Assembly: GCA_035506135.1 (NCBI GenBank)
Contig: DATJPY010000077.1
Span: 66,981 to 130,980, forward strand
Reading direction: 5' to 3'
DNA from: DATJPY01 sp035506135
GTDB lineage: Bacteria > Myxococcota_A > UBA9160 > PR03
Length of the DNA: 64,000 bases
In this document: in pieces, positions 52,619-61,532 of the stretch
Position numbering within the stretch: the stretch's first letter is position 1
How the letters are laid out: every line of letters begins with the position of its first letter
Translations under genes and position numbers: made by a program
Notes under the pieces: model-generated
What the model was told of the DNA's origin: nothing
The model's input: the letters and a program-made list of their open reading frames with translations, nothing else
Databases searched by the model: none

Positions 52619-53541
52619 GCGACCCGATCATCTCGGTGCGCGGCCTCACCAAGAAGTTCGGCGCTTTCACGGCCGTCGACGACCTCTCGCTCGACGTCGA
52701 GCGCGGGGCGATCTTCGCCTTCCTGGGCGCCAACGGCTCCGGCAAGAGCACGACGATCCGCATGCTGATTGGGCTGCTCGCGCCGACGGCCGGCCGCATC
52801 GAGGTCGACGGCATCGACGTGATCGCGGACCCGCGGCGCGTGCGCGACCGCATCGGCTACATGGGCCAGAAGGTGAGCCTCTACCGGGGACTCACCCTGG
52901 TCGAGAACGTCGAGTTCTACGCCGGGCTCTACGGCCTCGCGGGCGCCGAGCTCGCGCACCGCTGGGGCGAGGTGCGCGAGCGCTTCGGCCTCGCGTCCGC
53001 GGAGGGCGAGCGACCCGAGGACCTGCCGGCGGCGCTGCGGCAGCGCGCGGGCCTCGCGGTCGCCACGCTCCACGGGCCGCAGCTCCTCTTCCTCGACGAG
53101 CCGACGGCCGGCGTCGACGTCCACAGCCGCGAGCTCTTCTGGGAGCGCATCCAGGAGCAGGCCGACGCCGGCGTCACGGTCTTCGTAACCACCCACTTCC
53201 TCGAGGAGGTGGACTACTGCGAGCACGTGTGCTTCATCGCCGACGGGCGACTCGTCGCGGACTCGACGCCCGAGGCGCTGCGCGCCGAGTACTCGGCCGG
53301 CTACCGCATCGAGCTCGCCTCGGCGCCGCCGGCCGCGGCGCGCGCACAGCTCGAAGCGGCGGGCTTCGCGGTCGAGGCGGACGGCCGCGCGCTGCGCCGG
53401 GCGTCGCTCGACGACGCCGCGCTCGTCCAGCTCGCAGGCGCGCTCGGCCCCGGCGCGGCGCTGCGCATCGAGCAGCCGCAGATGAACGAGATCTTCCGCC
53501 GGCTGATCCGCGAGGGCGCGCGCGCGGAGGCGGCGGCGTGA
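52615..53541 (+). CDS. ABC transporter ATPase 2 (YbhF C-half-like), degenerate signature
   Basis: 308 residues. Walker A GANGSGKST, Walker B LLFLDEPTAGVDVHSR and H194 in VTTHFLEEVD are intact. The LSGGQ signature is replaced by LPAALRQR (137-144). It should pair with ATPase 1, whose own signature is intact but whose H-loop His is gone. C-terminal extension ends in QPQMNEIFRRLIREG, typical of ABC-2 drug exporters (DrrA/YbhF-like). Overlaps the first permease as GTGA. Confidence 0.9.
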   Translation: MSDPIISVRGLTKKFGAFTAVDDLSLDVERGAIFAFLGANGSGKSTTIRMLIGLLAPTAGRIEVDGIDVIADPRRVRDRIGYMGQKVSLYRGLTLVENVEFYAGLYGLAGAELAHRWGEVRERFGLASAEGERPEDLPAALRQRAGLAVATLHGPQLLFLDEPTAGVDVHSRELFWERIQEQADAGVTVFVTTHFLEEVDYCEHVCFIADGRLVADSTPEALRAEYSAGYRIELASAPPAAARAQLEAAGFAVEADGRALRRASLDDAALVQLAGALGPGAALRIEQPQMNEIFRRLIREGARAEAAA

Positions 53542-54701
53542 GCTGGCGGCGGCTCCGCACGCTCATCGTGCGCGAGGTGCGCGCAACGCTGCGCGACCGC
53601 TTCACGATCGTCACGATGGTGGCGGTGCCGATGATCGCGCTCCTCGCCTTCGGCTTCGTGCTCTCGACGGAGGTCAAGCACCTGCGGCTCGGCGTCGTCG
53701 ACGCGAGCGCGACCGCGTCGAGCCGGCGGCTCGTCGCGGAGCTCGCCGCGGGCGGGACCTTCGATCCACGCCCGTTTGCGACGCGCGAGGCGGCGGAGCG
53801 CGCGCTCGTCGCAGGCGAGATCAGCGCCGCGCTGGTGATTCCGCCCGACCTCGAGCGCGGCCTGGCCGACCGCCCGTACGGGGCCGATGTCCCGGCCGTG
53901 CAGGTGATCTACGACGGCGGCGAGACCGTGCTCGCCGGCAACGCCGATGCCTTCCTGCGCGCGCTCCTCGCCTCGAGCGAGGGCGAGCTGGTCGCGGGCG
54001 ATCCGCGCCACGATCCCGAGGCCGCCGCCGCGCGGGCAGCCTCGGCGCCCGGCTCGACCCGCGGCGTCGACGTGGTGACGCGCGCGCTCTTCAATCCGCG
54101 TCTCGAAGGCGTGCCGTTCATGGTCGCCGGCACGTTCGGTTTCGTGCTCTCCTTCCTGACGACGCTGATCACGGCGGTCTCGATCGTGAACGAGCGCCTC
54201 ATGGGGACCTTCGACCAGCTCCAGGTCACGCCGGCCTCGGCGCTCGAGATCCTGCTCGGCAAGCTTCTCCCGCTCGGCGCCGTCTTCGCGCTCGACGTCG
54301 TGCTGATGCTGCTGATCGCGGGTCTCGTGCTCGGGGTCTGGCCTGCGGGAAGCATCGCGTTCTTCCTGGTCGTCTCCACCTTCTACGTGGTCACCTCCCT
54401 CTCGCTGGGCCTGATCTTCTCCGCCACCTCCGCCACGGCCGCCGAGGCGGTGCAGAAGACCGTGCTCTTCAGCATCCCGCTGATCCAGCTCTCGGGCTTC
54501 GCCTTCCCGATCCGCAACATGCCGTTGGGGGTGCAGTGGCTCGCCGAGGTGTTCCCGGCGACGCACTACATCCGGGTGGCGCGCGCCATCTACCTCCGCG
54601 GTCAAGGGCCGCTCGTGCTGTGGCCGGAGCTGGCGCTCCTGGCGTTCTTCGGCTTCGGGCTGGTGGCGGTGGCGCTGCGCACGCTGGAGCGCCGGGCGTG
54701 A
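53538..54701 (+). CDS. ABC-2 type permease 1 (YbhS-like)
   Basis: 387 residues from GTG 53538 (GTGA overlap). One N-terminal helix (FTIVTMVAVPMIALLAFGFV), a periplasmic domain of about 140 residues, then five helices starting at VPFMVAGTFGFVLSFLTTLI. Family motif NERLMGTFDQLQVTPASALEI and GFAFPIRNMPLGVQWLAEVF are classic for ABC-2 exporters. Works with the second permease as a heterodimer. Substrate unknown; YbhFSR in E. coli is linked to drug or cation export. Confidence 0.92.
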   Translation: MSWRRLRTLIVREVRATLRDRFTIVTMVAVPMIALLAFGFVLSTEVKHLRLGVVDASATASSRRLVAELAAGGTFDPRPFATREAAERALVAGEISAALVIPPDLERGLADRPYGADVPAVQVIYDGGETVLAGNADAFLRALLASSEGELVAGDPRHDPEAAAARAASAPGSTRGVDVVTRALFNPRLEGVPFMVAGTFGFVLSFLTTLITAVSIVNERLMGTFDQLQVTPASALEILLGKLLPLGAVFALDVVLMLLIAGLVLGVWPAGSIAFFLVVSTFYVVTSLSLGLIFSATSATAAEAVQKTVLFSIPLIQLSGFAFPIRNMPLGVQWLAEVFPATHYIRVARAIYLRGQGPLVLWPELALLAFFGFGLVAVALRTLERRA

Positions 54702-55861
54702 CCGCGGACGGCATCCGCCGCTTCGTCACGAACGTGCTCGCGGTCGCGTACCGCGAGGCCACCGTGATGCGACACGACAAGGCCTTCATGGCGGTGGTCA
54801 CCGTCCAGCCGATCGTCATGCTGCTCCTGTTCGGCTACGCGCTGCGCAACGAGCCCGCGAACGTGCCGTGGGCCGTGCTCGACCAGAGTGAAGGTGCCGC
54901 CGGCCGACGGCTCGTGCAGGAGATCGCGACCACCCGCTACTTCCTGCCGCCGCGCTACGTCCGGAGCTACGACGAGGGTCGCGCGCTGCTCGAGCGAGGC
55001 GCCGTGACCGCGCTGGTGGTGGTCCCATACGACTTCCACCGCGAGGTGCTGCGCGGCGACCCGCAGATCCAGGTCCTGCTCGACGGAGCCGACCCGCTGA
55101 CGGCGGCGCGGGTCGGCGGCTACATCGCACAGGTGGCGCGCGCCTTCGATCCCGAGGGCCGCGCACCGCCCGCGCCCGCCGAGGTCCGCGCCGAGAGCCC
55201 GACGGGTTTCGGTGTCGGCCCCGTACCGCTCCTGGCACGCTTCTGGTTCAACCCGACGCTGCGCGACAGCAACTTCTTCCTGGCGGCGCTGGCGGGCATG
55301 CTGCTCACCAACCTCTGCTTCTCCGCGTCGAGCGCGGGTCTCGTCGGGGAGCGCGAGACCGGCACCTGGGAGGGGACGCTCTCGCTCCCGACCACACCTG
55401 TCGAGATCGTGCTCGGCAAGCTCCTGCCGTACGTGGCGGTCTGCTACGCGGTGCTCGGCATCGCCGTCCTCGGCAGCGGGATCGGCTTCGGCGTGTGGCC
55501 GCGCGGGAGCTGGCTCGCGCTCGGCTGGCTGACGCTCCCCTTCGTGCTCGCCTCGCTCTCCGTCGGTGTCCTGATCTCGGCGCTGGTGAACACGACGGGC
55601 CAGGCGGTGTTCCTGACCATGTTCATCATCCTGCCGTCGTTCGTGCTCTCGGGGGTGATGTTTCCCTACCAGCTGATGCCCGACGGGGTGCGCCAGGTCG
55701 GCGCCGTCCTGCCGCTGCGCTGGTACCAGATCGGCCTGCGGCGCCTGGTGCTGCGCGGCGCCGGCTTCTCCGAGGTCTGGGTTCCGTTCTGCGTGCTGGC
55801 CCTGCTGTTCGCGATCCTGCTCGCGCTCGTGCGCTGGCGCATGAAGCCTCGGCTGGGCTGA
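54698..55861 (+). CDS. ABC-2 type permease 2 (YbhR-like)
   Basis: 387 residues from GTG 54698 (GTGA overlap). Same architecture as permease 1: helix at MAVVTVQPIVMLLLFGYAL, periplasmic domain, then five helices with GERETGTWEGTLSLPTTPVE and SGVMFPYQLMPDGVRQVGAVLPLRWY split by one loop. Equal length to permease 1 but diverged sequence, so they are old paralogs. Last gene of the operon; the stop is 28 bp from the stop of the convergent helical-bundle protein. Confidence 0.92.
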   Translation: MTADGIRRFVTNVLAVAYREATVMRHDKAFMAVVTVQPIVMLLLFGYALRNEPANVPWAVLDQSEGAAGRRLVQEIATTRYFLPPRYVRSYDEGRALLERGAVTALVVVPYDFHREVLRGDPQIQVLLDGADPLTAARVGGYIAQVARAFDPEGRAPPAPAEVRAESPTGFGVGPVPLLARFWFNPTLRDSNFFLAALAGMLLTNLCFSASSAGLVGERETGTWEGTLSLPTTPVEIVLGKLLPYVAVCYAVLGIAVLGSGIGFGVWPRGSWLALGWLTLPFVLASLSVGVLISALVNTTGQAVFLTMFIILPSFVLSGVMFPYQLMPDGVRQVGAVLPLRWYQIGLRRLVLRGAGFSEVWVPFCVLALLFAILLALVRWRMKPRLG

Positions 55862-55889
55862 GCGCAGAGCTCGCGATCGGGGGTGCGCG

Positions 55890-56855
55890 CTAGCGCACGT
55901 GGAAGCGCTCGCCGTACGCGTTCCCCTCGGTCGGCTCCTTGCGGATGGCGTCCTCGAGCTGGCTCAGCGCTTCGTCGCAGTCGAGCATCACCTGGCGCTT
56001 CTCCTTGAGCGAGATCGAGAGCGAGCGGACGTTGGTGTTCTCGCGGGAGAGGGCGAGGATCTGGCTCCGGATCTCGCCGAACTTCGCGTATCGCGCGGCG
56101 GCGGTCGCGAGGTCGCCGTTGCCGCGGAGCTTCGGGATCGCGGCGAGGCGCTGGAGGTCGCTCCGCACCTGCTCGTCCTCCCGGGCCATCTGCGCCTCCA
56201 GCTCGTCCATCCGCGCGTCGCTCGGCTCCGCGATGTGCGGCGGCAGCAGCGTCTGGATGCGCAGCGCGCCGATCTCCGCGCCGAGCGCGAGGGCGGTCAC
56301 CTCCCTCGAGTCCGCGTTCGCTGCGACGACCCCGGAGAGCGCGGTGCGCATCTCGTCGACGGCGTCCGCGCCCGCCCCGAAAGCGAGCGCGTACGCCTTG
56401 AGGTTGCTGTTCCGGACCGCGAGTCCGAGCAGCTCGTCGTCGATCTTCTGGAACTCGGCGAAGCGCCGGGAGAAGCCGTCGAGCAGGCCCCGCTCCTCCT
56501 GCGTGCCGCCCTGGCTCAGCTGCTCCGCCAGCTCGCGGCGCTCGCGCTCGACCTCCGCCGTGCTCGAGCGCGCCTGATCCGCAAAGGACTGGGATGCCGC
56601 GTCGGTGATGGCGAGCACGGCGCTCTTCTCCGCCTCCGAGGCCGACGCCAGCCCGAGCTGCATCCGCGCGACCAGGTCGAGGCGCCGCACCCGGGCGGCG
56701 AGCCGCGCGTCCGGGCCCGGCGGCTTGCCGAAGAGGAGCACCAGCAGGATGAACAGGAGGAGGACGGCCGCCCCGGCGCCCATCCAGAGTAGGTCGTTGA
56801 CGCGCGGTCGGATCCTCATGCGGGCCCGCTCGGAGTGAGGCAGCGATCGTATCAT
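55890..56855 (-). CDS. Membrane-anchored helical-bundle sensor-like protein without output domain
   Basis: 321 residues (ATG 56855; ATG 56819 possible). One N-terminal helix (LLWMGAGAAVLLLFILLVLL), then an all-helical, heptad-rich body. The segment LAVRNSNLKAYALAFGAGADAV resembles four-helix-bundle chemoreceptor or kinase sensor domains. There is no HAMP, kinase or methyl-accepting region; the protein simply ends in charged helices. It lies 36 bp downstream of an NtrC-type response regulator on the same strand, in the place where a kinase would be expected. No named family is certain. Confidence 0.55.
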   Translation of the reverse strand: MIRSLPHSERARMRIRPRVNDLLWMGAGAAVLLLFILLVLLFGKPPGPDARLAARVRRLDLVARMQLGLASASEAEKSAVLAITDAASQSFADQARSSTAEVERERRELAEQLSQGGTQEERGLLDGFSRRFAEFQKIDDELLGLAVRNSNLKAYALAFGAGADAVDEMRTALSGVVAANADSREVTALALGAEIGALRIQTLLPPHIAEPSDARMDELEAQMAREDEQVRSDLQRLAAIPKLRGNGDLATAAARYAKFGEIRSQILALSRENTNVRSLSISLKEKRQVMLDCDEALSQLEDAIRKEPTEGNAYGERFHVR

Positions 56856-56891
56856 GGACGCATCCCGGCTCGGCGTCGCACCCGCGCCCCG

Positions 56892-58226
56892 TCACTCGAG
56901 CCCATAGCGCCTCCTCTTTCGCCAGAGCGTCGTGGTGCTGATCCCCAACGTCTCGGCGGCGTCCTCGAGGGTCACCGCCTCCCCGAGCACGCGCCGAATG
57001 TGCTCCCGCTCCAGGTCCTCCAGGGTCCCCGCGCTCGGCGCCGCGACTCGCTGCGCGGCCGCGGGGCGGAACACCCGGTCGGGGAGATCGTCGCGCGCGA
57101 TCATGTCGCTGCGGCTCAGCACGGCCGCGCGCTCGATCGAGTTGCGGAGCTCCCGGACGTTGCCGGGCCAGGCGTAGCCGCGCAGAGCCTCCATCGCATC
57201 GGCTGCGAGCTTGAGCCCCGGGCGCCGGTTGCGCAACGCGGCGGCCGCCAGCAGCCGCTCGATCAGCAGGGGGATGTCCTCGGCGCGCTCGCGCAGGGCA
57301 GGGACGTTCAGGGAGATCACGTTGAGGCGATAGAACAGGTCGCCGCGGAAGTGTCCCGCCGCGACGAGCGGCTCGAGATCGCGGTTGGAGGCCGCGAGGA
57401 TGCGCGCGTCGACCTCGATCGTGTGGGAGCCGCCGACGCGCTCGAAGCGCCGCTCCTGGAGGAAGCGCAGCAGCTTGCTCTGGAGCGCCGGCGAGAGGTC
57501 GGCGATCTCGTCGAGGAAGACGGTCCCGCCGTCGGCGGCCTCGAGCCGGCCCGGCTTGTCCTTGATGGCGCCGGTGAAGGCGCCGCGAACGTGTCCGAAG
57601 AGCTCGCTCTCGAGGAGCTGGTCCGAGAGCGTGGTGCAGGTGACCACGACGAAGGGCCGCTCGCGCCGCGGGCTCCACTCGTGGACCTGTCGCGCCAGCA
57701 CGTTCTTGCCGGCGCCGCTCTCGCCGAGCAGCAGCATCGTCGCGTCGCTGGTCGCGGCCTGGCGCGCGGTCCGCAGCAGGAGCTGCATGGCGGGGCTCTT
57801 CGACTCGGTGAGGGGGACGTCGAGCACGGCGTCGCGCAGCACGCGGTTCTCGACGCGCAGGCTCCCGACCTCGAGCGCGCGGTCGATCACCTGCTGTACG
57901 CGCTCGAGCGCGAGCGGCTTGCTCAGGTAGTCGTAGGCGCCGGCCTTCATGGCCGCGACCGCCGTCTCCACGGTGGCGTAGGCCGTCATCAGGACGACGA
58001 GCATCTCCGGGTATCGGCCCCGGATGCTCTCGAGCAGCTCGAGGCCGTTGATCTCCGCCATGCGCAGGTCGGAGAGCACGAGCCGGACGTCGGGTTCCTC
58101 GGCAAGCACGGCCAGCGCCGCCGCGCCGTCGGCCACCGCGCGCACCTCGTGCCCGCGCGACTCGAGGAACAGCGCCAGCATCCGGCGGATGTTCTTGTCG
58201 TCCTCCACGACGAGCAGCTTGGCCAT
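56892..58226 (-). CDS. Sigma-54-dependent response regulator, AlgB/NtrC-like, linked to kdp
   Basis: 444 residues. Receiver D53 in LVLSDLRMAEINGLELLESI, K in YDYLSKPLALERV. AAA+: GESGAGKN, GAFTGA in HVRGAFTGAIKDKPG, FLDEIADLSPA, FRGDLFYRLNVISLNVPALR. Fis HTH: EREHIRRVLGEAVTLEDAAE then TLGISTTTLWRKRRRYGL, very like AlgB. Complete activator. It follows kdpC by 44 bp on the same strand; kdpD and kdpE are absent, and a -24/-12 promoter candidate precedes the operon. This suggests it controls kdp. Kinase unknown. Confidence 0.9.
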   Translation of the reverse strand: MAKLLVVEDDKNIRRMLALFLESRGHEVRAVADGAAALAVLAEEPDVRLVLSDLRMAEINGLELLESIRGRYPEMLVVLMTAYATVETAVAAMKAGAYDYLSKPLALERVQQVIDRALEVGSLRVENRVLRDAVLDVPLTESKSPAMQLLLRTARQAATSDATMLLLGESGAGKNVLARQVHEWSPRRERPFVVVTCTTLSDQLLESELFGHVRGAFTGAIKDKPGRLEAADGGTVFLDEIADLSPALQSKLLRFLQERRFERVGGSHTIEVDARILAASNRDLEPLVAAGHFRGDLFYRLNVISLNVPALRERAEDIPLLIERLLAAAALRNRRPGLKLAADAMEALRGYAWPGNVRELRNSIERAAVLSRSDMIARDDLPDRVFRPAAAQRVAAPSAGTLEDLEREHIRRVLGEAVTLEDAAETLGISTTTLWRKRRRYGLE

Positions 58227-58270
58227 CGGCGACCACCGGATGCCGGGCGCTTCGGGATTCGCTCACACCG

Positions 58271-59290
58271 CTACGAGGCCGGCGTCCCGTAGCGCTGGCT
58301 GAGCTCGAGGTTGACCTCGAGGACGTTCACGATCTTCTCGCCGAACAGGCCGCCGAAGGGGGCGGAGGTATGGGCGTCGAGGATGCGCTCGATCTCTTTC
58401 TGCACCTCGGCGGGGTCGCGCTTCAGGTCGGTGGCCCACTTGCCCGCCACGCGGTCGAGCTGGAAGCGGGCGTTCTCGAGCGTGATGTGGGGGTCGAGGC
58501 CCGAGCCGGAGGCCATCACCAGGTCGCCGGGGACGTCCTGCAGCGCCACCTCCGGGTGCTCCTGCCGCCACATGTCGAAGAAGGTCGACTGGATGTCGGC
58601 GCCCGCCGCGACCGGCTGGATCACGCTCTGGGTCTTGCCGTCCGGGGTCGTCTGGTCGACGGCGGACGGGAACTTGCCGGGGTTCTCCTTCGAGAAGCTC
58701 TCGAAGAAGACGACCGCCAGGTCCGCGGCCTTCGGCTCCGGCGTCCCGGGGTTGCTCTTCACGAACTCGGCGACGTCGGCGGGATGCGCCTTGGCCCAGG
58801 CGTCGACGTAGGCGGCGTGACTCGGATCGGCGCCGACCCACGCGGCGGCCACCGCGTTGTGTGCATCGGCCCACTGCGCGACCAGGTGCGGCTGCCCCTG
58901 GTACTGGTCCTGCGCGAACCAGGCCTCGACGTCGGGTGCCACGAGCTGGCCCGCCTTCGGGCCCGCCGCGTACTTCACGATCGGCCCGAGCGTCTTCGCC
59001 ACGCGGTCGCGCAGCAGGTAGTTGGAGGCCGCCAGGTTCGAGGGGCCCGAGGCGGACGCGTCGTACGACACCGCCGAGGGCCGCGGCTGGAAGTACTCGT
59101 CCTTGGTGAAGGGCTGGGCGATCAGCACCGACCCCACCACCTTGCCGTCCGAGCCCCGGACGAGGCTCCCGTTCGCCTGGAACGGGAAGAACGTCTGGCC
59201 GATCGCCCACAGCACGGCCGGATACAGGCCGCAGGTGATGGCGACGGCGAAGCCCATCAGCCAGAGACTCTTCGCGAGATGCTTGGTCAT
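58271..59290 (-). CDS. kdpC: Potassium-transporting ATPase KdpC, with large insertion
   Basis: 339 residues, versus about 190-210 normally. N-terminal helix and YP/LWAIGQTFFPFQANGSLV, QPFTKDEYFQPRPSAVSYDA, SGPSNLAASN are canonical, as are MASGSGLDPHITLENARFQL and EKIVNVLEVNLEL at the end. Between them, residues about 106-252 are an extra helical segment (WFAQDQYQGQPHLVAQWADA, AWAKAHPADVAEFVKSNPGT, FFDMWRQEHPEVALQD) with no counterpart in E. coli KdpC. KdpC is the membrane-anchored subunit that stabilises nucleotide binding to KdpB, so the insert would project from it. Frame is intact. Confidence 0.95.
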   Translation of the reverse strand: MTKHLAKSLWLMGFAVAITCGLYPAVLWAIGQTFFPFQANGSLVRGSDGKVVGSVLIAQPFTKDEYFQPRPSAVSYDASASGPSNLAASNYLLRDRVAKTLGPIVKYAAGPKAGQLVAPDVEAWFAQDQYQGQPHLVAQWADAHNAVAAAWVGADPSHAAYVDAWAKAHPADVAEFVKSNPGTPEPKAADLAVVFFESFSKENPGKFPSAVDQTTPDGKTQSVIQPVAAGADIQSTFFDMWRQEHPEVALQDVPGDLVMASGSGLDPHITLENARFQLDRVAGKWATDLKRDPAEVQKEIERILDAHTSAPFGGLFGEKIVNVLEVNLELSQRYGTPAS

Positions 59291-59312
59291 CGGAGTTCCT
59301 CCTCGCTCCCGA

Positions 59313-61460
59313 TCAGGCGGCCAGGTGGAGCGCCACCATGGCGACGTCGATCAGCTTGATGCCCGCGAACGGAACCAGGACGCCGCCCACGCCCCAGATC
59401 AGCAGGTTACGGCGCAGCAGGGCCTCGGCCCCGATCGGGCGAAACTTGACCCCGCGCAGCGCGATCGGGATCAGGAGCGGGATGATGAGCGCGTTGAAGA
59501 TCACCGCCGACAGGATCGCCGAGGTCGGCGAGTGCAGGTGCATCACGTCCATCGCCTTGAGCCACGGCAGCGTCCCGGCGAACAGCGCCGGCACGATCGC
59601 GAAGTACTTGGCGACGTCGTTGGCGATCGAGAAGGTGGTGAGCGCGCCGCGCGTCATCAGGAGCTCCTTCCCGATCTCCACCGCCTCGATCAGCTTGGTC
59701 GGATCGCTGTCGAGGTCGACCATGTTGCCGGCCTCCTTGGCGGCGTTGGTGCCGGAGTTCATCGCGAGGCCGACGTCCGCCTGGGCGAGCGCCGGCGCGT
59801 CGTTGGTGCCGTCGCCCATCATCGCGACGAGCTTGCCCTCGGCCTGCTCCTTGCGGATGTAGGCGAGCTTCGACTCGGGCGTCGCCTCGGCGACGAAGTC
59901 GTCGACGCCGGCGTGGCGCGCGATGGTGGCCGCCGTGAGCGGGTTGTCGCCGGTGATCATCACCGTGCGGAGCCCCATGCGGCGCAGGCGATCGAGCCGC
60001 TCGCGCATGCCCTCCTTCAGGATGTCCTCGAGCACCACAACGCCCGCGATGCGCGAGCCCTCGGCCACCACGAGCGGCGTGGCGCCCGCCGCGCCCACGG
60101 TCTCCACGAGCTTTGCCAGGTCCGCCGGCACGCGGCCGCCGAGAGCCTGCACGTGGCGCGTCACCGCGTCCACTGCGCCCTTTCGGATGACGCGCCCGCC
60201 CGGGAGATCGATCCCGCTCATGCGCGTCTGGGCGGTGAACGCGACGAACTCCGCCTCCGCCGGGGCAGCAAGCCCGCTCGCGTCCTGGCTCTGCTCGCGG
60301 AAGGCCTTGACGATGCTCTTGCCCTCGGGCGTCTCGTCCGCGAGCGACGCCAGCGCCGCCAGCCGGCCGAGCTCGGCCGCCGACGATCCGGCAACCGGCA
60401 GGAACTTCGTCGCCTGGCGGTTGCCCTTGGTGATGGTCCCGGTCTTGTCGAGGAGCACGGTGTCGACGTCGCCCGCCACCTCCACCGCCTTCCCGCTCTT
60501 GGCAATGATGTTGGCGCGCAGCGCGCGGTCCATGCCGGCGATGCCGATCGCGGCGAGGAGCGCGCCGATCGTCGTCGGGATCAGGCACACGAGCAGCGCC
60601 ACCAGCGTCGGCACGTCGGTCCCGAGGCTCCGCAGCGGCTCCTGGATGCCGAGGTACCCCATCATGTACTGCTCGGCGTTCATCGCCATCGGCCAGAGCG
60701 GCACCACCACGATCAGGAAGATCAGCGTGAAGGCCGTCAGCACGAGCGTGAGCGCGATCTCGTTCGGCGTGCGCTGGCGCACCGCACCCTCGACGAGCGC
60801 GATCACGCGGTCCAGGAACGACTCGCCCGAGCGCGCGGTGATCCGCACCACGATCTCGTCGGAGAGCACGGTGGTCCCGCCGGTGACGCCCGAGCGGTCG
60901 CCGCCCGACTCGCGGATCACGGGTGCGGACTCGCCCGTGATCGCCGACTCGTCGACGGCCGCCGTGCCGCGCACGACCTCGCCGTCGCCCGGGATCACCT
61001 CGCCCGCCGAGACGGCGACCAGGTCGCCCGCCACGAGCACGCTCGAGGAGACTCGCTCGAAGGTGTCGGCGCGGCCGTCGCGCAGGCGTCGAGCCGGGGT
61101 GTCCTGGCGCGTCTTGCGCAGCGACTCGGCCTGCGCGCGGCCGCGCGCCTCCGCAACGGCGGTCGCGAAGTTGGCGAAGACCACCGTCAGGAAGAGCCAC
61201 GCGTCGAGCGCGATGAAGTAGGTCACCGGCACCTGGCTCGAGGAGCCGGCGACGAGCGCCTGGATCACGAAGAGCAGCGTCAGGAACGCGCCCACCTCGA
61301 CCACGAACATCACCGGGTTCTGCCACTGGATGTCCGGCCGCAGCATCACGAACGCCTGCCGCAGCGACGGCCACAGCATCTCCGTGTCGAAGAGCCCGCG
61401 CGTGCGCGCGTGGGGATGTCCCGGGTGAGCAACCGTGTGAGTCGGATTCGCCGTGGTCAT
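59313..61460 (-). CDS. kdpB: Potassium-transporting P-type ATPase subunit KdpB
   Basis: 715 residues from ATG 61460 (GGGGAGAGAG upstream). Catalytic subunit: phosphorylation D338 in LLDKTGTITKGN, TGES loop ITGESAPV (about 175-180), GDGTNDAPALAQADVGLAMN hinge, MITGDNPLTAATIA. All P-type motifs intact. Uses ATP to drive K+ uptake through KdpA. The N-terminus carries an extra His/Pro-rich stretch (PTHTVAHPGHPHART) before the first helix. Between kdpA (72 bp) and kdpC (22 bp). Confidence 0.97.
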   Translation of the reverse strand: MTTANPTHTVAHPGHPHARTRGLFDTEMLWPSLRQAFVMLRPDIQWQNPVMFVVEVGAFLTLLFVIQALVAGSSSQVPVTYFIALDAWLFLTVVFANFATAVAEARGRAQAESLRKTRQDTPARRLRDGRADTFERVSSSVLVAGDLVAVSAGEVIPGDGEVVRGTAAVDESAITGESAPVIRESGGDRSGVTGGTTVLSDEIVVRITARSGESFLDRVIALVEGAVRQRTPNEIALTLVLTAFTLIFLIVVVPLWPMAMNAEQYMMGYLGIQEPLRSLGTDVPTLVALLVCLIPTTIGALLAAIGIAGMDRALRANIIAKSGKAVEVAGDVDTVLLDKTGTITKGNRQATKFLPVAGSSAAELGRLAALASLADETPEGKSIVKAFREQSQDASGLAAPAEAEFVAFTAQTRMSGIDLPGGRVIRKGAVDAVTRHVQALGGRVPADLAKLVETVGAAGATPLVVAEGSRIAGVVVLEDILKEGMRERLDRLRRMGLRTVMITGDNPLTAATIARHAGVDDFVAEATPESKLAYIRKEQAEGKLVAMMGDGTNDAPALAQADVGLAMNSGTNAAKEAGNMVDLDSDPTKLIEAVEIGKELLMTRGALTTFSIANDVAKYFAIVPALFAGTLPWLKAMDVMHLHSPTSAILSAVIFNALIIPLLIPIALRGVKFRPIGAEALLRRNLLIWGVGGVLVPFAGIKLIDVAMVALHLAA

Positions 61461-61532
61461 CTGCTCTCTCTCCCCGATCGCCTGCACGCATGTGGCATGC
61501 GGCGATCTGCTGGATCGTTCCCCTACCGTGGA

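Noticed and set aside
53538..55861. Recent tandem duplication of the two equal-length ABC permeases
   Set aside because: Lengths are identical, but the sequences differ throughout; they are distinct YbhS- and YbhR-like subunits.
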